Source: Typhlomys cinereus (Eukaryota; Chordata; Mammalia; Rodentia; Platacanthomyidae). Taken from it: a stretch of DNA of 64,000 bases. Below the pieces are notes generated by a model. That model was not told where the DNA came from, did not search any database, and saw only the letters and a list, made by a program, of their open reading frames with translations. The position numbers and the translations under genes are program-made. Below, in pieces: positions 13,401-24,532 of this stretch (within the stretch, counting starts at the first letter, position 1; every line of letters starts with the position of its first letter). The stretch spans positions 62,001 to 126,000 of the forward strand of contig JALPQD010000240.1 of assembly GCA_023101885.1 (NCBI GenBank), read 5' to 3'.

Positions 13401-16055
13401 TGGATTACTAAAACAATATTTAGGATTTCCTCAACTGACCTGGGCTGCTGAGAATAAGTATGGGTGTCACCTAAGAGGGCACATGGGAATGACTTCTCCC
13501 GCTGGTTGTGGTTCAGTGTGAAGTCAACTTATAGCCCAATGTTGCAGTTTACTTGCATGTTGTCAATAAATTCACAACCAAAAAGCTTAGGGGAACAGGG
13601 GGTTTTATTCTTTTTTAGGATTCTCAATACAGTTCCTAGTCCAGCTTGATAGGAGAGTTCATACCAACACCAGGAGCTCAAAGAACTGGTTATTCATATC
13701 CACAGAGATTGTTGAGATAGGAGCAAACCTTACTTGCCAGATAGCAAATCTGTCAAAGTACACTAACAAATACCAAACCACTGAATCAGCTCTCTCCATT
13801 GCACCCACTTGCCCAGGGAACAGTCCCACCTGCTGTGGACTGGGTCTTCCCTGCCAGTCTCCTGCTGGCTTGCTCAGAGCTTGCCTTAACTACTAATTTT
13901 TCACAAATATGCCCCAAACTCAGCCTTCAATTGTCACATTTACACCTATTTATCTACTAGCATACCCAGGCTCAAGTAGATACAGAGGGCCAGACAGCTA
14001 AGCAGTTTCTGTTTTTAGTATTTTATTGATTGTTAATTTTATTTATTAATTGCTAGGGTCTCATTTTATCACTTGTTATTCATTTCAGTCCTAGAGAGCA
14101 GATTTATGGTCTTCCGCATGCCAGCAAGCAATCCTGTTGCATTCCTTCAGTCTTATTTCTTTTATTATTTGTCTTTAGATGTTGGGGGTACAGCCAGGCT
14201 TGGCCTACGTTGGAGGAAATGGGTGGGAGGCCCACGTGGTTAGGCAGATACTTTTTTAAGGGACATAAGATAAGGAAGTTTTGGTGAAACAGAGTAAGTT
14301 TTCTTTCATACTAACTGGCCACTGACTACAGTATACTTAGAAATCTTTGTTTGTAGCACTTAGAGATACTTCGAGACTCATGAATGTTTCTAAACTTTGC
14401 CTTAACAATTGGAGACAGAAATAGACTTTCGAGAGACAGGAAGAACTGATTAGCTGGGAGATTCCTCAAGGCACTTTGGATATATTTTGGCCAGCTAATC
14501 TATTGTGTGAGCCTGAAGACAGCATATAAGAATATATTATGCAACTTTCTATTTAGCTTATCTCCCTTTTCTCCTGTTTATATTTTAGGTCATGTTCGAA
14601 ACTTACCAGTTTTCTGGTGTATATGTAGCCATCCAGGCTGTTCTGACTTTGTATGCTCAAGGTAGGTAATTAACAAACATTTTATGCTAAAAATGTTAAT
14701 TTCTTAGTAAATTAAAAATCCAAGAAAAGCTCATTAATATAGTATCACAATTTGAAACTTTTTACAACTTTTTCCGGGTGGGGGTGGGGGATTGCCTGTC
14801 TCCACATATTTTTGCACCTATAGGGCCAGAAGTCAGTGTTGGACATCTTTCTCAAGTACTCTCAGATATGAGGGTAATCTGATCGTAACATCTGTTACTC
14901 CATTGATCGCCAGAATTGATCTGGCTGGCCAGGGCAGCCAGTTTTCTCTTCCCCATCTCTCCATGTGCAACCCTTCCTAAGTTTGGTGCTCAGGGTGAAG
15001 AGCACCCTTGACTCACTGAGCTATCTCCCTAGACTGATTATTTTTGCAAGTTTTATCATTTTTCAAACAAACGCCATATACATTTATGCTTGCTTTATTT
15101 AGTAAGTAAAGATTTAAACTAAAAGTAACTTTTTTTTTCAAACAGGATTTTTTTTTCTTTAAACTGTTTTAAATTTTTATACACTAAGAACAAACTTGGA
15201 ATTGTGTCCTCTAGTTGGCTTGAGTTAAAAGATTCTAAAAGTTCAGCATTAAATCTTACTGATGAGATGTATAATAAGTTCAGCGAAAGGAAGATGACTT
15301 TCGAGCTCATGTCTGCTTTCTGTGGTACATTTAATGAAATGACTATTTCATTACCTTTAATCAGTGTCTGTATGACAGAATGGTTAGGTTGTTTGTTTTT
15401 ATTGTGTTTTTTTTTCTTCAGGTGGTTCTTTTGTAATGTTAAGAGATGTATTTCATTGTGAATTTTGTAATTCTAAACATGAGTTAGCAAATACCTTATA
15501 AAATACTGTTCTTTAAAAAATATTTGTATTATTAAATATATTTAGAAAATAGTTGAAGTATTTAAGTTGTAAGGCTTTTTTGCCATATGTAACCTGCCTT
15601 GTACTCTGTGTATATATAATATATGACAGAGGAGAGAAAGAGAGAAAACACATAAGCAAACATGTGCCATGATTGTGCATATGTGGAGGTGAGAGGACAA
15701 CTTGAGAAAGTCAGTTCCTCCTTTCACCATGTGGGTTCTAGGAATTGAAATCAGTTTGCCAGGTTTGTGCACCAGTGCTTTTACCTGCTGAAATATCTCA
15801 GCAGCTCTTTCATTGTGTTTAATAAAGAAGATTTAATAATGAGTCAGTGTCCTTTTGATCTTAGATGATTATAGTCCAACTGTAATCACTTGTTACCTCT
15901 AAGCTGGGAGAAGTATTTGTAGCATCTGAGTAATTTAACTTTTAGAAATTATTTTTATATATACTTTGTAAACATATTTAAAAATTAGTCTAAACTTAAA
16001 ACTTCTAATAAGATTTTTTTAAAGAATTCTTTTTTTTAATTAATTTATTTTATTG

Positions 16056-16094
<39 letters not shown>

Positions 16095-17456
16095 ACCACC
16101 TGCGAATTCAGGAACCACCATGGACTGCCTCTACCTCCTCCTTGTTTACTCTGCCCCAGGATTCACAGGCTTCGCAGGGCAGAAACGCAGGCTGCCCCTG
16201 CTTCAGCCCAGCATCTATACGTGGGGTCTAGGAACCGAACTCGGGACCTTTCACCTGCAAGGCAGAGGCTGAACCCCTGAGCCACTTCTTCAGCCCCAAG
16301 ATTTTTGTATTGGGGAGTGATGAGATAAGTTTGCTGAAAAGAAAATTGATAATATATTTTCTAGTGATATTTATAAATTTCTATCCAAGGAGATACACAT
16401 TCCTAATTTCCTAACCGGTTACCTTCTGTCTCCTTAATTTTGAGAAATAATAACACAATAATGTTAGTTTATTTATTTATTTTATTGATTTATTCAATTG
16501 TGCGTGTGTGTGTGCGTGTGTGTGTGTGTGTGTGTGTGGAATTCAGGAACCACAGGCTCCGCCCACCAGGACCAGAAACGCAGGCCACCCCCGCTTCCCC
16601 CGGGCGTCTATACGTGGCGTCTAGGATCCGAACTCAGGACCTTCCACCTGCAAGGCAAAGGCTTAACCCCTGAGCCACCTCTCCAGCCCCCCACAATAAT
16701 GTTAGTAAAGTCAACTTTAAGCAGTAGTAAAATTCCTCCTAACATGGTGGCTAGTGTTAATAAAAACAAAAAGAAGGGATTAAAAAAGCAGCTGCCACCA
16801 TTCAGCTCTGCAGGAGGTTTTTGAATAAGAAGTAACATGGTAATTAGGAAGGTGTGTTTGTCTGCCTGGCACAGAGTGGGCAGGAGAAACTGCATTGTGG
16901 AACCTGAGCAGGAGGTTTGAGTGGTCAGAGAAGATAGAATGAACGAGCAAGAATTTAAGGAAGAGGTAGTCCAACAACAAAAGGCTGTGGCTCTGGAAAT
17001 GAAGAGGTAGATTTTTCCCCCCAGATAGAGAGTCCTCTGGAAGGATTGTCAGTAAAGCACGAGCACCATGTTTAGGTCATAAGTATGTACCTAAAAAGCT
17101 GGGTACAATCATGTTTGTGTAATCCAGCATTGGGAAGGAGAGACAGGGAGCTTGCTGGCCTGTGTCTTGCAGGGCCTGTGAGCTCCTTGTTTGATGAAAG
17201 ATCCTGTCTCAAACAATAAAGTAGAGAAATACAGAACCCTGGTCTTCAAGGGAAAAAGACAAAAAAGGAGGAAGGGTCAAAAGCGATCAAATAAGTCACC
17301 TCTGCAAGTATGTACGTAGGCACGGGCAACACATAGCAAACAATGGAATGATTTCAAGTCTGAAGGTCACATACACACACACCATATGCCCACACCAATT
17401 TTTAAAAAAGCCCACATTTGAAAGAGTGCAGGTCTGAAAGATCGACATATCTGTGC

Positions 17457-17501
<45 letters not shown>

Positions 17502-20500
17502 CACCATCATTTGAAAGTTTGCAGGTTTAGAGATCACATACCTACCCCATATCTCATGCAAATACTCTCTTTTAGAAGTGTTCAGGTCTGAAAGGCACAA
17601 ACACACACTAACACCCTCCCCCCCAAAAAATAAACCTCTCATTTGAGTATAGGTCTGAAAAGTGACGCACACCATACCAGTAAAAAAAAGGCCCTCTTTG
17701 AAGGAATGCAGGTCTGAAAGGTGGCATACACACAAGCGCCCAAATCTTCTCATTTGAAGGACTGCAGGTTTACAAGGTGGCAGTAGACTGGTTCTATAAG
17801 GCTGTAGTGTTGATAAAGGAAAAACATACCAATTTGAAATGGATATATATATATCATATATCATATGTTTTATATATATCATATATTTTATATATATAAA
17901 TTTATTCATTTGTTCATCAAAGGCAAGAAAATACTCAGTGCATCAAACTTATGTGAGAAAGAAAGGAGAAAGCTTATTCAGGGAAATAGAGAGTTGTAGG
18001 TAACACATTTGTCAAGAAAAAAAAACTTTTAAAAAATGTGGTTTAAAAAGGACTTTTTTTTGGATAGGGTCTCGTGTAGCTTAGGTTGGCCTCCAGTTTG
18101 CTGTGTGCTTAGGATAACCTTGCTGATCCTCTTACCTTTGTCTCCTAAATGCCTAGATTACAGGCACACACCGCTATGTCCATCTAGAAAAGATTCCTTT
18201 TCCTCTTAATTAACTTTTAACTTTTTGTAACCATTTCTACTTCTCAGTAATGCAAGCCAGACCTTTTCATGCATACTTTTGGGGTGCACTTGGGGCAGGG
18301 GCAATGGGATTGCAAGTTTGAGGCCAAGTTGAACCAACAACAACCCAGATTCTTTTCTATAACATACAGAAAATTCCAGCTGTCTTGTTCTTTCATTGTT
18401 GTTGTTTGTTTGAGATCATTTTTGTTTTTTGAGGATCCAACTTGGAGCCTTGCACATTCTCAGCCAGCATCTGTCTCACGTATGTCCTTGGGTTTGTTGA
18501 TGTTTGTTTTTTTTTATTTTATTTTAATTTAGAGAGGCGTGTGTGCTTTGGTACACATGTAGAAGTCAGAAGTTACTCTCTCCTTTCATATGAGCTCTAG
18601 AGAGAAACCTGAAGTTTGCCGGGTTGCTTATAGGCATGTTTACTCACTGAACCATCTTGCTGGCTTTTGTCATTTCATTATAAGCTGTAACTCACATGAC
18701 TTTTCTGGTTGGAAGTGAATACATTGGATGATATTTTGGCATTAGCTAAGATTAAGTGCTCTCATATTTCTAGGTATCTAGTATCAGACATTTCCCTAAA
18801 ACAATAGGTTTGACTATACTATGACAAAAAATACCAAAAATGGGTCTGTCAAGATGGCTTAGCAGGTAAAGGTACTTCTAGTCTCTTAAAGAAACATAAG
18901 ATGAAATAGAATTATCACAAGAGAAATGTAAGGGGACAAAAAAACGCTTCAAAGCAAGCCAGTAATATAGAAGTGGGGGTTCTTGGCCTTTCTGGGTGGC
19001 TCTTTTTCTAGTTTGACACCTACTGTATTTGAAACTTTTAGCTTTGACTTTCCTGGCTTTTTTTATTCTTACTATTTATTTAAAAACTGTTTTTTGTGCA
19101 GGCTTATTGACTGGTGTGGTGGTAGACTCTGGAGACGGTGTGACTCACATTTGCCCAGTATACGAAGGGTTTTCTCTCCCTCATCTTACTAGGAGGCTGG
19201 ATATTGCTGGGAGGGATATCACCAGGTATCTTATCAAGGTAAGTGAAAGGAAAATACCACAAAAACTAGTTTTGTTTTTTCTTTGTGTTTTGTTTACTGA
19301 TTAAACACAAAATTCAGTATCTTAAAAAAACTGAGTGTATAAGGATTCTAGCAAATATATACTTCTAGAGAAGTTACCCATTGTTTATATAATAATCCAT
19401 CAAGTTCCATAAACACACTAATGAGAATTCATTATTTGCTGCTGTTGAGAACATAACTGTACATTCAGTTGAGTTGCATAAGTCTTGGCATTAGGTTTCT
19501 TAGTCTCATTTAGATTAATCTTCGTTATTTATTTTTTCCTTCAGGCCCAGATTTAACAGGACCTCATGCATGCTAGGCAAGCACACTGCTGCTGAGCTAC
19601 ATTCTCAGCAGTAGTCTAGCTGCTCAAGGGACTGAGTCAAAAGCTAGTCTGAACAACATAGTGAGATCTAGCTCTAAAACATCAGAATTTTAGCCAAATA
19701 ATGTGACTTCAAGGATTATACCTTCAAGGACTCTAGTGATTCTTTCACTTGTTTAACAAATTCTATTGTGCTTCCAGGATATGTTGGATATAGAACTGGA
19801 AGCCAGAGACAAATTTTTCTAAGAACGAGTATTTTAGAAATATACCATTAATTAAATGGGCAAATTTCAAGTTATATGAGTCCAGTGATAACATACTTAT
19901 TATATACTTTTTTTTTTTGGAGACAAAGTCTTGCTAATGTAGCCATACTAACCTCAAACTTACGGTCTTCTTGACTCAACGTCTCTAGTACTTTTTTTTC
20001 TTTTTTTTTGGTCAGCACTGACTAATCATTACTACATAAATAGTGCTGTTCAAGGGCCTTGGGGAAGTTCAGTCCCTGGTGGAAAGAGAGAACCAACTTC
20101 TGGAAGTTGTCCTTGCGACTTTCATGCATTCCTTATTTTTCTCTGTCTCTTTGAAATAAAAAAATATTTTTTTTAAATGGGCCCTTTGGGGGTTTTTAAA
20201 ATAGACATGGTTATACATGCCTGTAAGAATAAGGCAAACAAAAAGCTTGGCTGTCTATAGTTTACTTGGCTTACCTGGTAGTTGTGTTCTCTGTGAAACT
20301 TGGTATAAATTCCCCTTATGAAATAGTGCCAATGGTACACTGTCTGTTGTGTTTGTCATTGTGACATTTAATATGCATATAATTTACACAGTGGAACTCA
20401 GTGAACTTACTGCTCTCCTCCCCTCCCTTTTGGTACCAGCTTCTTCTGTTGCGAGGATATGCCTTCAACCACTCTGCTGATTTTGAAACGGTTCGAATGA

Positions 20501-23500
20501 TTAAAGAAAAACTGTGCTATGTGGGATACAATATTGAACAAGAGCAGAAGCTGGCCTTAGAAACTACCGTATTAGTTGAATCTTATACTGTAAGTATGTC
20601 CAGTGTAAAATAAGACAGTCATCTGTGGTCATTAATTCCAGTGGTACCAGATTTTTTTTTTTTATTGTGCTGTTTTTGGTGCTGATCATAGAACCCAGGC
20701 AATGTGTGTGCTGGACAAATGATCTACTAAGCTTTATCTCTAATCCCTGAAATCATTATTTTTGGTTTGGGTTGTAATGTTATTTATGTGACTTTTAAGT
20801 ATCTCTTGCTATATTAAGATTCTATGATTTAATTATTTTGGTATACCATATAATGCAGAATAAAGCAAGAATCAAATTAGAATATAGTTGAATATAGTAC
20901 TATTTTGAGGCTCTAGCATTGGGGACAGCAATTCTCAGTATGTTTTACACACTGTTATTTCCTGGCATGTTAGAATTTCATAAAACTGAAAACAGTTATA
21001 ATTGTCAATAAATTATAGAGAAAATGACTTTACTTCTTACATGACTTCCAGGTTTTTAGACATACCAGAATGTGAAAAGGAAGTATGTCTCTTTCTCAGA
21101 CTTCTGTGTAGTTTTCTGAGACAGCATCTCACTGGACCAGGCTGCCTTTGCCTCCCTGGTGCAGGGATTTTAGTCTATGTGTTATCACAGTAGGCATTAG
21201 GCTTATTAAATTATAGACTTTTACCACATGTCATGGAGCTAATTATCTAAAAATAATATTTTTGGAAGTAGTCATGTGAGAATTACTTTTTGGGTGGTAT
21301 CCTTTCTTGACTCTGTTTTTTCTCAAACAGGGTGTAACAGTAGCACAGGCTGGCTTGTAATACACTACATAACCAGGCTGGTTTCAAACTCATGCTGATC
21401 CTCTTGGCTCATTACAAGCATTAACCATCATGCTCTGCTGCATTTTTCATGCTCAAACATTGATCTGTATCCCCATCCTTCCTGACAATATTTTCTTTCT
21501 CTTTTTTTGTGTGACTTAAAGATTTTATTTAGAATCTGGGGCTTAGTTACCAGTGGAGCCCTGGTTTATTTAGCCTTAAGGTGGGAGAGCATCAGAACAG
21601 AAAAGATAGCTCAAGGTCAGAGAAGACAAGAAGAGAGAGCATGAGAGAGGAAGGAAGAGAGATGAGAGGTACAGCAGAGAGAGACCTCCTGCTAGGTGAA
21701 GTCACAGTCTTTTGTGGTCTCAAAAGTTGCTAAGGATTGCCTGGAAATTCTTACTAGGGAAGTGAAGACTGGAGGTATAATCTTTATATCATGACCACTG
21801 ACTAAAGTGGAGATTTTACAAAATAGCAACTATAGCTACCACTCCTGTAGTTTGTATTAGATAGCAGTGAAGGCAAAAGGAACACAATTGTTGCTTTGTG
21901 GAGACAATTAATTAGGTGAATAAGATGTTGAGTTGAGATAAGAACTTAAACAATATAGAGTAGACTGAAAGAAAGAAAGAAAATCAAGGACATTTTTGCT
22001 TCTGGCCAAGGAAAAGAGTAGAAGTATCGCCTTTGAAGTCACAAACCCTAAACTTCCAATCAGTTTCTAATCTCCTGTTCTTATAATCCCCCTGAAAAGG
22101 TAACACCTATTAGCCAAGAGGCAACAAATTTCTCTATTTCAGAGCTGGAGGAAATCATTGTTGGGTGTGGCATTAGGGACACCCTTCTGGAGTGGGGCCC
22201 TATCTCAGGGACCACTAAGTTATTCAGGTGTTTTCATTCATATAATAGCTATGTGAGAAAAGGAAGTGAAGTCCTTCATTGGTATCTGGACAGAGAAGTG
22301 AGAGAGAGGGAGTAAAGCAAGGGAGTTATAAACATTTGACATGAGAAGTCTTAGGCAGGGGACTAGGAGAAGTTAGAACAAAAAGATACTTTTAGAAAAA
22401 ATGTTTTAAGTGTGTGTGTGTGAGTGTGTGTGAGTGTGTGTGTGTGTGTGTGGTGTTAGAGGACACTATATGTGCCTGTGGAGGCCCAAAGATGACTTCA
22501 AGAATCATCCTGGATTGTTTCCTCCTTTTTGCTTCTCTGTGATTTTTCAAGCTCCACTTTCCAGAGCAGGCCACTGCTATTTCTGCCTAATGTTTTTACT
22601 GACTTCTAAAAATTGTCCTCTGACTTCCTCTATGTGTGCTCTTAGGTTCTTTCTCTTTCAAAATAATAGATTTTTCTTAACTGTCAAAAACAGCACATTT
22701 TATTTCTTCTTTCTTTTCTCAAACAGTTTGAAATAGTTTACAGAAATTTGTTTAAGTAAAACAAACTGACAAATAAGTGGAAAGGAGCAAGTGTGAACAA
22801 ACGCAGACTAGAATAAGATGTAAGAAACGTAATCCAGCTGAGTATATTCATGCATGCCTGTGATCCCAGTTACTGTAGAAGTTGAGGCAAAGGATCCTGG
22901 AGCCCCAGAACTCAGGGACAGCCTGGGCAACATAAAAAGGACTGTTAATGTGAGTCTGAGAAGATGGCTCAGTCAATAAGTGCTATTCAAGCATGAGGTC
23001 CTAAGTTTGATCTCTAGTGCATGTACACACATGAACATATACAAATAAATTAATAAAATTTAAAAAGAAAAAAATGTTAACGTATTAATTTTAACACCTT
23101 ACAGAAATTTGTCAGAGGCCAACAGACATGAAAATGCATGTTACTTAGGTTACAGGGTCACAAGAGAGTTTCTACTTAACATGTCCCATTGAGGTAACTG
23201 TAAACATTAGCCAGGATGGTGACATGCTCTTTTAATCCCAGGACTTGAGAGGCAGGAGCAAGAGATTCACTGTAAGTCCAAGGCAAAAATACATAAATAA
23301 ATGAAATGGAGTAAATATGAACAAGATATGATTGCACAGACTTTCTGCTAGGCTGTGCTACAGTGTTGTACTGGATGTTCAGATTTTATTGACTTAAAAT
23401 AGTATTTATCACTGATTTAAAATGACTTAGTATCTAGTAATATATAATAAAATGGTCTAGTAAAATTCTAAGTTGGTGTTTCTTAAGCTTTTAGGGGTTT

Positions 23501-24478
23501 TGTTGTTTTTTCAAATGATATGCCTTCTGCAGCTGCCCAAACTGACTGCATTCATGATCTCTTGCCTTAGCCTCCAGAATGCTGGAGTTACAGACACATA
23601 CCATCCTGCACCATTACTTACACTTTCTTGATCATAAATATTTTTATTACATTATTTGACCAAAGTAATACACAAATATTGTTTTGGCAAAATAATTGTT
23701 TCCCAGGATATTTGCTGAAATATTTAAAAGTACTCGGGTTAATTTTATGTTTGAAAAATTCCCTTAATACTACATTTGTATTGAATGATAAATAAGCAGT
23801 ATTGGCAAAAGCAGAAACAGTGAGACCGCAACAGCTGGATATTCGCCACATTTACCACACTTGCACTGGAACAGGTTCACGGTTTTTTGATCCATGAAGT
23901 ACCATTTATGAAAACAAGAGAGTGTGATAATGAGAGCAGTTATCTGTGTTAGTAAATTCTTTTTTACCTTTGTCTAAAAACAGTTGTGGGGAAGTTTGTT
24001 GTTTTTAATGGTATTAGATACAGAACAAATGTGTTTTAAAGTCCTGATGTTCTTGAGAATTCTGGGACATTTTGATCTTTGGCTAACATCTGGTTGTTTT
24101 GTTTGTAGCTCCCAGATGGACGCATTATTAAGGTCGGGGGAGAGAGATTTGAAGCCCCTGAAGCTTTGTTTCAGCCTCATTTGATCAATGTTGAGGGAGT
24201 TGGTGTTGCTGAACTTCTGTTTAACACAATCCAGGCAGCTGACATCGATACAAGGTACATTCCAAATGATATTTAGGTTATTTAAAAGAAACAAAAAAGG
24301 GGGCTGGAGAGGTGGCTCAGGGGTTAAGCCTCTGCCTTGCAGGCAGAAGATCCTGAGGTCACATATAGATGCCAGGTGGCCTGCGTTTCTGGTCCTGGTA
24401 GGGCGGAGCCTGTGAATCCCCAGGCAGAGTAAACAAAGAGGAGGTGGAGGGGGTGTGGTTCCCGAATTCGCCCGTGGT

Positions 24479-24532
<54 letters not shown>

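Larger units (their letters stand above)
11116..14588 (+). other. ACTR2 intron 4
   Basis: Unique sequence (11.1-11.96 and 14.0-14.59 kb) surrounds one young antisense SINE and two antisense copies of an LTR-like repeat. Confidence 0.8.
14662..19101 (+). other. ACTR2 intron 5
   Basis: A repeat-rich intron: old B3-like SINEs, two young antisense SINEs, a degenerate satellite with an embedded (GCAC)n array, an AT dinucleotide run and two further SINEs. Unique sequence lies at 15.04-15.6, 15.82-16.0 and 18.68-19.1 kb. Confidence 0.8.
20590..24108 (+). other. ACTR2 intron 7
   Basis: It holds an antisense ID-like fragment (20655-20750), a B1, an older SINE, a B1-B2-B1 cluster and a further B1. 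The stretch 21.5-22.4 kb is purine-rich, without an identified family; the last 480 bp before exon 8 look unique. Confidence 0.75.

Noticed and set aside
16053..16824. Cys-Val repeat ORFs
   Set aside because: Translations of (GT)n with antisense SINE bodies; the same peptide recurs wherever the SINE is antisense.
17367..17909. 180-codon minus-strand ORF
   Set aside because: It is produced by the degenerate satellite and the (GCAC)n run (Arg-Ala-Cys-Val repeats).
24301..24370. tRNA gene from A-box and B-box-like sequence
   Set aside because: This is the tRNA-derived head of a SINE; it lacks a complete cloverleaf and is followed by the SINE body. The same holds for all other SINE heads.
23974..24531. 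185-codon minus-strand ORF
   Set aside because: It is antisense to ACTR2 exon 8 and runs through the (CA)n and body of a young SINE; composition comes from the repeat.
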